A DNA stretch of 29,612 nucleotides from JANMEX01 sp031422915 (GTDB lineage Bacteria > Pseudomonadota > Alphaproteobacteria > Rhizobiales > Rhizobiaceae). The stretch is taken from contig JANPEK010000030.1 in NCBI GenBank assembly GCA_031422915.1, positions 1 to 29,612 of the forward strand, read 5' to 3'. This document shows, in pieces, positions 15,007-23,341 of this stretch. Positions within the stretch are counted from its first letter, which is position 1, and every line of letters starts with the position of its first letter. A model generated the notes under the pieces. The model saw only the letters and a program-made list of their open reading frames with translations. It was not told the origin of the DNA and did no database searches. The translations under genes were made by a program, and so were the position numbers.

Positions 15007-16038
15007 ATGGCGTTTCACTTTTCCGACTTTTGGCTTTGGTGGACCGGGGTTCTGGGCGATCTGTTCAGCAGGTTTGTGCCTCGGCACGCCCGCCGGAAAG
15101 CCGGGTTCAGACTGTTCATCTCGGCAGAGACAGCTACGCTTTATTGCGAAGAGACAGCTGGAAGTTCGACAGAATGCCAGTCGTTTCCGCTTGGCTTTCT
15201 CAGTGATCGCCTTTCTGCACTGCGGACCAGGTGTCCTGCCCAGTCAAGCATGGGCACTATCCGCCTTGAGGCGGGGCAGTTTGTCCTCCGCCAACTGTCG
15301 CCTTTGGCTTTGCCTCTCTCGCGTCTTCAGGCTGCTGCTGCGCTCGATCTGACCGAATCGACCCCTTTCAAGGCCGGTCAGATGGTGGCGCTGCCTGTAA
15401 CCGGAGCAGTTAGTACGTCATCTTATGCCATAGTCAAAAACTCTATACTGGACCCTGTTCTCACGGCATTTCGTGACAACGACGCTACCGTTGCAGGCAT
15501 TGAGTTTGAATCGGCGGATAAGGAACTCCGCCTTGCCCACGGCGTCCTGCATACATTCGCGAATAATCGCACGGTCTGGAAAGATCGACTGGCACTTGTG
15601 ATGGTATCCGCCATGGCAATCGCAATAGGCGCGACTGTTGTTCATGCCTATCTGCGGAACGACGCTGCCATCGGTCGCCTTTTTGCTGATGTTGAGACGC
15701 TTGGAACGGGTGCAAAAGTAGCACGGAAGGCACTCGATCAGCGTGCCGCTGCACATGCCGAACTGAATACACTGCGCAGGAATATTGAAGATAGCAGACC
15801 CGTTGCCGTGGTTTGGGAGGAACTTGCAAAGGTTATTCCGGACACTGCTTACCTCACCGACTTTTCAATCAAGAGCGGGCAGGTGACGATGGCTGGCTAT
15901 GCGGAAGCGGCGGCAGAGCTTGTTGTGGCACTTGAGCAATCGCAAGGATTTTCCAAAGTGGGGTTTCTCGCACCGGTCATCAAAACACCGGGCGTGGACG
16001 GAGAGCGATTTGAAATCAGCCTCGAAGTGGGTGGCTAG
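15007..16038 (+). CDS. gspL: Type II secretion inner-membrane assembly protein GspL-like
   Basis: About 343 residues from MAFHFSDFWLWW. The N-terminal half is a divergent cytoplasmic actin-like (PilM/GspL) domain with weak motifs. A single membrane helix follows (RLALVMVSAMAIAIGATVVHAYL, about residues 200-222), then a coiled region and a periplasmic PilN/GspL ferredoxin-like domain (VVWEELAKVIPDTAYLTDFSIKSGQVTMAGYAEAAAELVVALE). GspL binds the ATPase GspE and GspM. The upstream ATG at 14986 lies inside a GC hairpin. ATG 15007 has a GGGA element seven to eight bases away and is preferred. It is the first gene of the nine-gene plus-strand operon. Confidence 0.82.
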   Translation: MAFHFSDFWLWWTGVLGDLFSRFVPRHARRKAGFRLFISAETATLYCEETAGSSTECQSFPLGFLSDRLSALRTRCPAQSSMGTIRLEAGQFVLRQLSPLALPLSRLQAAAALDLTESTPFKAGQMVALPVTGAVSTSSYAIVKNSILDPVLTAFRDNDATVAGIEFESADKELRLAHGVLHTFANNRTVWKDRLALVMVSAMAIAIGATVVHAYLRNDAAIGRLFADVETLGTGAKVARKALDQRAAAHAELNTLRRNIEDSRPVAVVWEELAKVIPDTAYLTDFSIKSGQVTMAGYAEAAAELVVALEQSQGFSKVGFLAPVIKTPGVDGERFEISLEVGG

Positions 16039-16042
16039 CCAA

Positions 16043-16669
16043 ATGCTGCTAACCCGCCTCATAAACTCTCCTCGCCAATTGCAACACGGCATTGCCGTTG
16101 CAATGGCGATGGCTGCACTGGCCATCCCGCTGGCTTTGGCAGCGAAAGCCGCGATTGTCTTCCGGGACCAATCGCAGCAGATCATTGAATTGCGGGAGCG
16201 GGCCGGGAAACTTGCGGGCCTTGCAGCCTTGAAAGATGAAGCGCTGAAGCTTGCGCATTCAGGTTCTGGTGAAAGCAGTGCGGGTCTGTTGATTGAGGCT
16301 GATAACCTTCCCATTGCCAAAGCAAACCTTCAAAGCCGCGTCAGCGCGATTGCCTTGGCGCACGGGGTTGCCGTATCGTCATCCGGCGGCGTTCCTGATG
16401 TCGAGGAAAATGGTCTCTTGTTGATTGGCCTGCGCGCAGATGTGTCCGGCACGAACGAAGCGATCGCTGGCTTTGTATCCGATATTGAATCCACCAGTCC
16501 GCCATTGTTGGTGCGCGAATTTACGCTTCGCTCGGACGGCACACCCCTTCCTGATATGCAGCCGGTGTTGTCGGCAAGTATAAAGCTCTATGGTGCGATC
16601 CGTTTGCCAGCCCCTGAAAATCCGGCAGTGAAAGATCAGACAAATAACCAAGACGTGGGGCAGTTCTAA
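16043..16669 (+). CDS. gspM: Type II secretion protein GspM-like
   Basis: The 208-residue protein starts MLLTRLINSPRQLQHGIAVAMAM, with one N-terminal membrane helix (IAVAMAMAALAIPLALAAKAA), a coiled-coil-like segment (QQIIELRERAGKLAGLAALKDEAL) and a periplasmic ferredoxin-like domain of the alphaproteobacterial GspM type (ANLQSRVSAIALAHGVAVSSSGG through LLVREFTLRSDG). GspM anchors GspL in the inner membrane. It begins four bases after the gspL stop. Its stop shares one base with the next start (TAATG), which fixes both ends. The frame extends upstream into gspL, but that extension is out of frame with gspL and is not used. Confidence 0.83.
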   Translation: MLLTRLINSPRQLQHGIAVAMAMAALAIPLALAAKAAIVFRDQSQQIIELRERAGKLAGLAALKDEALKLAHSGSGESSAGLLIEADNLPIAKANLQSRVSAIALAHGVAVSSSGGVPDVEENGLLLIGLRADVSGTNEAIAGFVSDIESTSPPLLVREFTLRSDGTPLPDMQPVLSASIKLYGAIRLPAPENPAVKDQTNNQDVGQF

Positions 16670-17211
16670 TGAGGGCTTCAGTGACCATATTGTTCACGCT
16701 GCTGGCATTTGCGGGCATTGGATTGGCAAATTGGCATATGGCGCGTTCAGCAATTGATGTGACGCCGATCAAATCTGGCAGTGCGTCAACGTTGCCGGAC
16801 AATTCAGACAGCGTGATCACTTTGAATGCCCGGGAAATCAAACTGTTACAGGCAAGCGAAAGACCGCTTTTTTCGAACAATCGAAAGCCTTGGGTGCCGC
16901 CTGACGCGGCAGATGTGTTGCCACCCTCTAACATGCCTGAATTGCAGCCGGCGGAGGCAGTGCCGCTTTCAGCTCTGGCTGTCCCTCTGCCGGTTGTGAC
17001 ATTGGTTGGCATTCAGAAGACGCCAAAAGGGTCGATGGCGCTTTTGTCCGATCAAACCGGCGCAGCGCCTGTCTGGCTGAAAGACGGTGAAAACTATCAG
17101 GATTGGCAGGTCCGCAACATTACCGGATCATCCGCTGACCTTGAAAACGGTACAACCAAAATCACACTGGAGCTTTATCCAGTGATACCTTCCGCTGCGG
17201 CTACGCCATGA
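16669..17211 (+). CDS. GspC-like type II secretion component (short)
   Basis: The 180-residue protein has an N-terminal membrane anchor (VTILFTLLAFAGIGLANWHMA), a proline-rich linker around residues 75-105 (PWVPPDAADVLPPSNMPELQ) and a small C-terminal beta domain (PLPVVTLVGIQKTPKGSMALL to WLKDGENYQDWQVRNITGSSADLENG) resembling the homology region of GspC/PilP, which docks onto the secretin GspD. It lacks the PDZ or coiled-coil module of larger GspC proteins. Position between gspM and gspK, with one- and four-base overlaps, supports a core role linking the inner-membrane platform to the secretin. Annotation as GspC is by domain layout, so I leave the symbol empty. Confidence 0.7.
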   Translation: MRASVTILFTLLAFAGIGLANWHMARSAIDVTPIKSGSASTLPDNSDSVITLNAREIKLLQASERPLFSNNRKPWVPPDAADVLPPSNMPELQPAEAVPLSALAVPLPVVTLVGIQKTPKGSMALLSDQTGAAPVWLKDGENYQDWQVRNITGSSADLENGTTKITLELYPVIPSAAATP

Positions 17212-18110
17212 CAGCGATGGTGAACAAGGATAGTGATCGCAACGGCGGCTTTGCCTTGTTTGCGGTTCTCTCATTCATGCTCATCGCTGCAGCAGTCGCG
17301 ACACCATTTCTGACAGGGGCAAGAACCAGAGCGTTGATTGCCAGAAATGTGGCCACGGAATTGAAGGACCGTATGGTCCTGCGGGGTTTGATTTCGATAG
17401 CGGCAATGCGGTTCATTGAGCGCGCGCGCGTGTCCGGTTTAAGTCTCCCCCGGCGTGTCACTTGTGACTTCGACGAGGGAAGCGTTGACTTCGTTTTTCA
17501 AAATCATGCCGGATTGATTGACCTGAATGTTGCGTCTGCGGAATTGCTTATCCTCGGCTTTCAGGCATTGGGCAGGTCAGAGGCGGACGCCGAGCTTCTG
17601 GCACAGGCTGTGGTGGCGTTTCGCACAGTTTCACCAAACCGTGCCGCAGCTACGACAGTGTCTGTACAGGGCGGCGACAAACACCTGCAATTCGAGTCCG
17701 TCTCCGAATTGGAAGACTTCAAAGATCCGGGTGAACACGGCTTTCGCGACGCAGCCTCGATCTTCACGGTGCACAATGGAACCGGCACGATTCATGCCGA
17801 TGATGCGCCGGATGCACTCAAGACCGCCATAAAGGCGCTGCCGTCGTCAAGCGCGTTTTTTGTGGTTCAAGGAAACAGTGCTGCGACAACGGCGTCTGTG
17901 CAAGCAGTGGTGAGACGCGGAGGCAAGCCGTCAGTCAACGGGGTGGCCGTTGTACGCAGCACGGAAACAGGCAGCGGCATGACCTTTTTGTCGCCAATCA
18001 GATCGACCAGAGGCGAAGATAACCTCGACCTGGTCAGCACCGCAATTTCCTGTAGCGAATTTTTTGGAACGCAGCTTGCGCCCGTGGTTGCTGAGTTGGC
18101 GGGTGGTTGA
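17208..18110 (+). CDS. gspK: Type II secretion minor pseudopilin GspK
   Basis: The 300-residue protein has a class III prepilin leader ending in GG before FALFAVLSFMLIAAAVATPFL, with the +5 position not glutamate, as usual for GspK. The region CDFDEGSVDFVFQNHAGLIDLNVASAELL matches the GspK signature near E-G-x-I-D-L-N. GspK is the large minor pseudopilin capping the pilus with GspI and GspJ. The ATG overlaps the previous stop by four bases. The pilin genes H, I and J lie further along the same operon. Confidence 0.88.
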   Translation: MTAMVNKDSDRNGGFALFAVLSFMLIAAAVATPFLTGARTRALIARNVATELKDRMVLRGLISIAAMRFIERARVSGLSLPRRVTCDFDEGSVDFVFQNHAGLIDLNVASAELLILGFQALGRSEADAELLAQAVVAFRTVSPNRAAATTVSVQGGDKHLQFESVSELEDFKDPGEHGFRDAASIFTVHNGTGTIHADDAPDALKTAIKALPSSSAFFVVQGNSAATTASVQAVVRRGGKPSVNGVAVVRSTETGSGMTFLSPIRSTRGEDNLDLVSTAISCSEFFGTQLAPVVAELAGG

Positions 18111-18115
18111 AAGCA

Positions 18116-19741
18116 ATGCCAATAAAAATGCTGAGCGACTTCATCGAGCACCTGACCGCAAAAGAGATACTGCAGGAAACTTCGAGTGCGCGCCTGTCAG
18201 CTGCGCTGCTGGCTACCAACCACCCGCTGGATGCCGTTGTGACTGAACTCGGGCTCATGCGCGAAGACGCACTTGCCAAAGCTATGGCTCACTTCTTGAA
18301 ACTCGATTTTGTTGAGCAACCCGCGCAGATCGCAGACACTGATCAGGCCGAGGCACTTGGTATCGGTTTTCTGACGGCGAGCGCATTGTTGCCTGTGCTC
18401 CTGCCGGGGGGAAAGCGCGCAATCGCCACGCCCAATCCCTTCGACGGCAACGCACTGGCCATGATCGCGTATGAAACCGGGCATCCGGTGGAAATCGTCG
18501 TGGCAACCAGAGCCAATATTTTGGCTGCACTCGCGCGACTGGCAAAAAGCAGCACCCGAGAAGGCGAAAGCGATGCAGCGAATCCGGGCCCAAGCAATGA
18601 AAGTGACTTGGATCGCTTGCGCGACTTTGCCCGTCAGGAACCAGTGGTAAAGCTTGTGTCACGCATCATTCAGGCGGCGTCTGACGCTCAGGCGAGCGAT
18701 ATTCACATTGAGCCTTTTGAGCATGAATTGCGTATCCGCATCCGTGTGGACGGCACACTCCAAACCATCGAGACATCTGCGGTGTCAATGATGCGGGGAA
18801 TTGTGACGAGGATCAAAATCCTTGCCGGACTCGACATCTCGGAACAGCGATTGCCGCAAGACGGCCGCATGCGTGTCACGGTGCGCGGGCAAGAGATGGA
18901 CCTGCGCGTGTCCATCTCTCCGGTCATTCATGGTGAGACAGTGGTGCTGCGCATTCTTGATCGTTCTCGCGTTGCGCTGGACCTGCCGGCACTCGGGTTT
19001 GCTCAGCGCGCACGGCAAACCTTGGAGACGCTTGCCCGATTGCCAAACGGCATTCTGCTGATCACCGGCCCGACCGGCAGTGGCAAGACGACGACCCTGT
19101 ATGCATTGCTTGCGCTCATCAATGACCCAGGCGTCAAGATATTCACAGTCGAGGACCCGGTAGAATACCGGTTGGATGGGGTAACCCAGCTGCAAACAAA
19201 CAGCGCAACAGGCTTGACCTTTGCGCGCGCTCTGCGGTCCATATTGCGCCAGGATCCGGACGTCATACTCATCGGTGAAATTCGCGACAAGGAGACAGCC
19301 GGGATTGCCATTCAAGCGGCATTGACTGGCCATCTGGTGCTGTCGACATTGCACACCAACAGCGCTGCCGGTGCCATCACGCGTTTGCGTGACATGGGTG
19401 TTGAGAACTATCTGATTGGCGCAACCTTGAAAGGCGTCGCCGCACAACGTCTCGTTCGCAAACTCTGCGAATGTGGCCATTCTCTCGACCGCAGTTTGTG
19501 CAACAAGTGTTATGGTTCGGGTCTCCATGGCAGGACAGTTGCGTATGAGATCGCCCCGATTTCTGCTGCCGTTTCGAGGCTGATATCCGAAGGCTCAAGT
19601 GAGGCCGCAATTCTTGATCAAATGGCGGCCCATGGCCTCGTCAATTTGGCAGAGCACGCACTGGCCATTGCCAATGCAGGAATCACCAGCATTGCAGAGG
19701 CGGCGCGGATATCGAGGCGGTTTGACGAGGCCGCTGAATGA
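18116..19741 (+). CDS. gspE: Type II secretion ATPase GspE
   Basis: The 541-residue cytoplasmic ATPase drives pseudopilus assembly. Visible are an N-terminal MshEN-type domain (about 1-140), then VKLVSRIIQAASDAQASDIHIEP, Walker A GPTGSGKT at 318-325, the Asp box FTVEDPVEY, Walker B VILIGEIRD with E388, the His box TGHLVLSTLHTNSA, and a C-terminal zinc-binding CxC...CxxC (CECG and CNKC). ATG 18116 is used. An in-frame TTG at 18107 overlaps the gspK stop and would add three residues. The two-residue spacing in CxC instead of the usual CxxC is a small deviation. Confidence 0.95.
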   Translation: MPIKMLSDFIEHLTAKEILQETSSARLSAALLATNHPLDAVVTELGLMREDALAKAMAHFLKLDFVEQPAQIADTDQAEALGIGFLTASALLPVLLPGGKRAIATPNPFDGNALAMIAYETGHPVEIVVATRANILAALARLAKSSTREGESDAANPGPSNESDLDRLRDFARQEPVVKLVSRIIQAASDAQASDIHIEPFEHELRIRIRVDGTLQTIETSAVSMMRGIVTRIKILAGLDISEQRLPQDGRMRVTVRGQEMDLRVSISPVIHGETVVLRILDRSRVALDLPALGFAQRARQTLETLARLPNGILLITGPTGSGKTTTLYALLALINDPGVKIFTVEDPVEYRLDGVTQLQTNSATGLTFARALRSILRQDPDVILIGEIRDKETAGIAIQAALTGHLVLSTLHTNSAAGAITRLRDMGVENYLIGATLKGVAAQRLVRKLCECGHSLDRSLCNKCYGSGLHGRTVAYEIAPISAAVSRLISEGSSEAAILDQMAAHGLVNLAEHALAIANAGITSIAEAARISRRFDEAAE

Positions 19742-20955
19742 ACTTTTCATATCGCGCCATCTCAAAGGCAGGGCACCAGGAGAACGGATCCATAGACGCA
19801 CCTTCCAGACAGGTCGCGATGCGCAGCCTTGTTGCTGAAGGCAAGGTGGTCTTTGAATTGCAAGAGGCTTTCGGCAAGACTTCGCTAGCGATATTCCAGG
19901 CGCGGTTCGGCAAAGTGTTTGAGAGCCGCAGGCATGATGTTGCCGCAATGTTTGGTGACCTGGCAATGTTGACTGACGCAGGACTGACCATTTCGCAAGC
20001 ACTTCAATCCATGCGGGCATCGTCACTCAACCCGGCAGACAAGGCTGCTGTTAAGAGCGTCGCGTCGCAAATGTCGGCCGGGCAAACAGCAGCGAAAGCC
20101 TTCGCTTCGGTAACTGGCGTTCCGGCTTTTGCGTTGGCCATGATTTCAAGCGGAGAGAATGCCCACAGCCTCCCGCGCGTCTTTTCCGATATCGCGACAC
20201 ACATGCATAATCATGATAAGGCTCGATCGGCGGTTTTGAATGCGCTTGCCTATCCCGGCTTTCTCCTGATTTTGATGGCGGCAGCGCTCGGTGTGGTGAC
20301 ATTTTTGTTGGTTCCGTCCATTGAACCCGTCTTCGTCAACAACGGTAAACCTTTACCAGTCGTCATTGAAGCATTTGCCGGACTGCGAGTGTTCCTGACC
20401 CAATTTGGACCGGTCGCGCTGTTTGGGGCGGTGGTGCTCGCTGTTGCAGGTTCCCTTTTGCCGGTTCGCAAGTTGATATCCGAACGGGTGGCGCTTGTTG
20501 CCATGCGCCTGCCCATTGTTGGCCCGCTTGTCCGCAACAATGGCCTTGCGCGCTATCTCTCCAGTTTGGCCATGCTGTTGCAGAATGGCACCAGGATGGC
20601 GCAGGCACTGTCCTTGGCCGCCGAAAGCGCAGCAGTGCCGGCCATGACCAATCGCTTGGCACGGGTTTGCGACGACGTTTCTGCCGGCAAAAGATTGCCG
20701 CAGGCCCTTCATGAGACAGGGCTGTTTGACAGTCGGACCTTGTCACTGATTGCAGTTGGGTATGACGCAGGGAAATTGCCGCAAGTGGCAGCGAAAGCCG
20801 CCGACTTGATTGAAGTGGCGTCACGTGAGCGACTGGACAGGATCATTGCAGTTTTGACGCCATCGCTCACCATCGTCATGGGACTGGTCATTGGAGGTCT
20901 TGTTGTCTCGGTCATGACTGCACTGTTGGCCATCAATGAGCTTGCCGTTCAATGA
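19738..20955 (+). CDS. gspF: Type II secretion platform protein GspF
   Basis: The 405-residue polytopic protein begins MNFSYRAISKAGHQENGSIDA, typical of GspF/PilC, and contains two T2SSF repeats (DLAMLTDAGLTISQALQSM and SLAMLLQNGTRMAQALSLA). Membrane helices are at AYPGFLLILMAAALGVVTFLL, VALFGAVVLAVAGSLL and VMGLVIGGLVVSVMTALL. It forms the inner-membrane platform that contacts GspE and GspL. The start overlaps the gspE stop by four bases (ATGA) and its end overlaps gspH by four bases. Confidence 0.94.
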   Translation: MNFSYRAISKAGHQENGSIDAPSRQVAMRSLVAEGKVVFELQEAFGKTSLAIFQARFGKVFESRRHDVAAMFGDLAMLTDAGLTISQALQSMRASSLNPADKAAVKSVASQMSAGQTAAKAFASVTGVPAFALAMISSGENAHSLPRVFSDIATHMHNHDKARSAVLNALAYPGFLLILMAAALGVVTFLLVPSIEPVFVNNGKPLPVVIEAFAGLRVFLTQFGPVALFGAVVLAVAGSLLPVRKLISERVALVAMRLPIVGPLVRNNGLARYLSSLAMLLQNGTRMAQALSLAAESAAVPAMTNRLARVCDDVSAGKRLPQALHETGLFDSRTLSLIAVGYDAGKLPQVAAKAADLIEVASRERLDRIIAVLTPSLTIVMGLVIGGLVVSVMTALLAINELAVQ

Positions 20956-21404
20956 AGAAAGATAAAACCGACGGCTTCACACTGGTTGAAATGCTTGTGG
21001 TGCTGGTGATCGGGGCACTTGCCTTGTCGGTGATGGCAAGCAATCCGTTCGGCCGCCCGCGACCTGAATCAGCAGCCTCTCTGGCCCGACAAATAAGCGT
21101 GGCGGTGGCAGCGCTTCAGATAACAGCGCTGTCAACAGTGTCTTCTCAAAGTGTCGTTGTAGATGTCGCCGCACACGCTGTCACTGTCGGCCAAAATCGG
21201 ATCGAGTTACCATCGGACGTGAGGCTCTCAGTCACGACCGGAGCCGAGTTGATCGTTGAAGGCGGCAGGGGCATGATCGCCTTCTTTCCGGACGGAACAT
21301 CAAGCGGTGGCGAGATTATTCTCGGCGACCCGTCCGGCCTGGTCTCAATCGTCCGCGTCAACTGGATTACCGGTGCGGTGGACCTCATGGATCGGGCATC
21401 ATGA
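20952..21404 (+). CDS. gspH: Type II secretion minor pseudopilin GspH
   Basis: The 150-residue prepilin has the leader MKKDKTDG and the methylated-pilin start FTLVEMLVVLVIGALALSVMA with E at +5. The remainder (ARQISVAVAALQITALSTVSSQSVVVDV to GAELIVEGGRGMIAFFPDGTSSGGEI) matches the GspH beta domain. It is a tip-complex minor pseudopilin processed by the peptidase encoded at 22879-23340. Four-base overlaps on both sides place it firmly in the operon. Confidence 0.9.
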   Translation: MKKDKTDGFTLVEMLVVLVIGALALSVMASNPFGRPRPESAASLARQISVAVAALQITALSTVSSQSVVVDVAAHAVTVGQNRIELPSDVRLSVTTGAELIVEGGRGMIAFFPDGTSSGGEIILGDPSGLVSIVRVNWITGAVDLMDRAS

Positions 21405-21790
21405 AGTCAAACCGCGCGGATGGTCAGGACGATGGTTTCACACTGCTTGAGACGCTGGTGGCGTTGGTCTTGCTCGCCGTCGCCACAACCATGTTCGCAC
21501 AATCCGTCTCTGCTGCGGCAGCGCAGTTGTCGGCGGCAGACCGGTTGAGCGACGCGTCTTTTCTCGGAGCCAAGCTGATGGCCGAGACAGATGTTCAGTC
21601 GCTTGGAGTGGTCGAAGGCCTGGATGCGGCGACACGTCTGAATTGGCGACGCTCGGCAGTTGTTGCGGACTATCAGTCAAGCGACGGGTCTGGTGCTATC
21701 CTGTTGGTCACAGTTGAAATATTCAGGTCAATGGCTGAGCCACCAATTCTTCAATTGCACTCGGCCATCGTCACACCGGTATCGCCATGA
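21401..21790 (+). CDS. gspI: Type II secretion minor pseudopilin GspI
   Basis: The 129-residue prepilin shows leader MKSNRADGQDDG followed by FTLLETLVALVLLAVATTMFAQ (E at +5). The short C-terminal domain (LGAKLMAETDVQSLG, then LNWRRSAVV) matches GspI, including the conserved W after the helix. GspI nucleates the minor-pseudopilin tip with GspJ and GspK. The gene overlaps gspH and gspJ by four bases each. Confidence 0.88.
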   Translation: MKSNRADGQDDGFTLLETLVALVLLAVATTMFAQSVSAAAAQLSAADRLSDASFLGAKLMAETDVQSLGVVEGLDAATRLNWRRSAVVADYQSSDGSGAILLVTVEIFRSMAEPPILQLHSAIVTPVSP

Positions 21791-22413
21791 AAGTTGTTTC
21801 GCCCAAAGTTTGCGCCGATCCCGAAGCTGGCTTTTCACTGGTTGAAGTGCTCGTTACCCTTGTTTTGGTTTCAGTGATGGCAACTGCCATGGCCGCGATG
21901 ACCGGTCAGTTTCGCCAATTGATCAACAACACCGATCGCAGTGGCGACAAAATGGCTCTGCAGGCGGCAACACGCTACTTGACCAGGCAACTGGAACAGG
22001 CCGAAGCGATACAGATTGATGGGATAAATGGTGGTTCTTCGCCTTGCATGACCGGCGAGATCGACAAAGTGAAATTTGTCGCGAATGTTCGGCTGGGTGC
22101 AATCAGCTATGGACTGCGCAACCTGGAATTTGAATTGAATGACGGTGAAAAATTGGTGCGGTCGAGCGCCCTTCGCCGTCTGGCTGTCGAAGGAGACGCA
22201 CTGAAGTTGGAACCGGCTGTCGTGTTGGATGGCGTTCAAGCGCTCGAGTTCGCTTACTTTGGCAGTCTCACTGGTACAGAAGCGCCGGCATGGCATGACA
22301 GTTGGAGCGCAGTCGCCCGTCTGCCACAGGCAATTTCTGTGACTGTAAAACAGTCTCGTAAAGGTGGTCAGTTTTTGACTGCGAGCGGAGTTGCCTGGCT
22401 GTCAGCGCACTAA
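21787..22413 (+). CDS. gspJ: Type II secretion minor pseudopilin GspJ
   Basis: The 208-residue prepilin has a leader ending AG before FSLVEVLVTLVLVSVMATAMAA, then an extended C-terminal domain with RYLTRQLEQAEAIQ and LEFELNDGEKLVRSSALRR, consistent with GspJ size and layout. It is the last gene of the plus-strand operon. Its stop is only ten bases from the stop of the convergent gspG, with no room for a conventional intrinsic terminator between them. Confidence 0.85.
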   Translation: MKVVSPKVCADPEAGFSLVEVLVTLVLVSVMATAMAAMTGQFRQLINNTDRSGDKMALQAATRYLTRQLEQAEAIQIDGINGGSSPCMTGEIDKVKFVANVRLGAISYGLRNLEFELNDGEKLVRSSALRRLAVEGDALKLEPAVVLDGVQALEFAYFGSLTGTEAPAWHDSWSAVARLPQAISVTVKQSRKGGQFLTASGVAWLSAH

Positions 22414-22423
22414 GCGATATTTA

Positions 22424-22882
22424 TCACTGAACCTTGTGAATCAGATCTGCATCCAGTCCTTCACCCTGTTGTTTGGCGTCCCGACCGAACGACACGATCG
22501 TGATGCCTTGATCAGGCGATGACGTGTATGAGAATGGCTTGCCCCATCCGTCTTTGATCAAAGAATCGGTTTTCAGGTAGGGGCCGTTCCAACCCGCCGC
22601 ATCTGCCGGTGCAATGACCAAAGCGGCAAGCCCGGCGTCCTGAGAAGGGTAAGAGCCAACGTCGAGATAATAGAGATCAAGCGCACTCGCGATGTTTGCC
22701 ATTTGGGTTTGGGTCGTGTTGACTTTGGCGGTGCCGAGGTAACGAAGCACTTGCGGCGTCACAAGTCCCGCAACCAAAGCGATAATCGCCAAGACCACCA
22801 ACAGTTCAACGAGCGTAAAACCGGCATCCCGATCTTCATCCCGCATCCTGTGTCTGTATTGAACGCCGGATTGCATCGTCAT
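22424..22882 (-). CDS. gspG: Type II secretion major pseudopilin GspG
   Basis: The product carries leader MTMQSGVQYRHRMRDEDRDAG, the mature start FTLVELLVVLAIIALVAGLVTPQV (E at +5), and the GspG signatures MANIASALDLYYLDVGSYPSQDAGLAAL, GWNGPYLKTD and DGWGKPFSY. It forms the body of the pseudopilus. The ATG at 22882 overlaps the peptidase stop (ATGA) and gives 152 residues. An internal ATG at 22846 without a usable ribosome site would give a standard shorter leader. It is separated from the other pilin genes and lies in the opposite operon behind its own peptidase. Confidence 0.93.
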   Translation of the reverse strand: MTMQSGVQYRHRMRDEDRDAGFTLVELLVVLAIIALVAGLVTPQVLRYLGTAKVNTTQTQMANIASALDLYYLDVGSYPSQDAGLAALVIAPADAAGWNGPYLKTDSLIKDGWGKPFSYTSSPDQGITIVSFGRDAKQQGEGLDADLIHKVQ

Positions 22883-23340
22883 GGCCATCGCTCCAGCAAC
22901 CAGCAGAACAAGATTGAGGCACCCAGAAACGGCGCGAATGGAATGCGTTTTTGGCGCAGATTTCCACCCTCGGCCACTATCATTGCCGAGGCATACGCAA
23001 GCCCGGCCAAGCTGGCGGTGAAAAGAAACAACGGCAGCAGAACCGGGTTCAACCAGATTGCGCCAGCCGCGCTCAATTTGACATCGCCCAGGCCGAGCCC
23101 GATTCTGCCGGTAAAGCCTTGGTGGGCCATGCGCAGCATCCAGATAGCACCGCCGAACGTTGCGCCGGAAAATAGCTGTGGACCAACGAGCCCCGAACTT
23201 GTCAGCGCCCAATACAGGGTGCCGGCCATTGCAATTGCGATCGTAAAATGGTCCGGCACCCGCATATGCCTGAAATCGTGAATGGCCACCGCTGCCAACG
23301 CCGTTGCTAGAAATGCGGTAAAGCTGGCTTCAATCAACAT
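22879..23340 (-). CDS. Small type IV prepilin peptidase (A24, CpaA/TadV type)
   Basis: The 153-residue multi-spanning membrane protein carries the two A24 catalytic aspartate contexts: AIHDFRHMRVPD near residue 22 and GLGLGDVKLSAAG near 84-96. It lacks the N-terminal cysteine-rich methylase domain of full GspO/PilD enzymes (about 250-290 residues), so it should cleave prepilin leaders without N-methylating them, or rely on another enzyme. It lies between gspD and gspG, one base after the gspD stop and overlapping gspG by four, and presumably processes GspG, H, I, J and K. Confidence 0.9.
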   Translation of the reverse strand: MLIEASFTAFLATALAAVAIHDFRHMRVPDHFTIAIAMAGTLYWALTSSGLVGPQLFSGATFGGAIWMLRMAHQGFTGRIGLGLGDVKLSAAGAIWLNPVLLPLFLFTASLAGLAYASAMIVAEGGNLRQKRIPFAPFLGASILFCWLLERWP

Positions 23341-23341
23341 G

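Noticed and set aside
14754..15206. A 150-codon frame upstream of and overlapping gspL
   Set aside because: It overlaps gspL in another frame, has no domain or hydrophobic pattern, and its composition looks non-coding.
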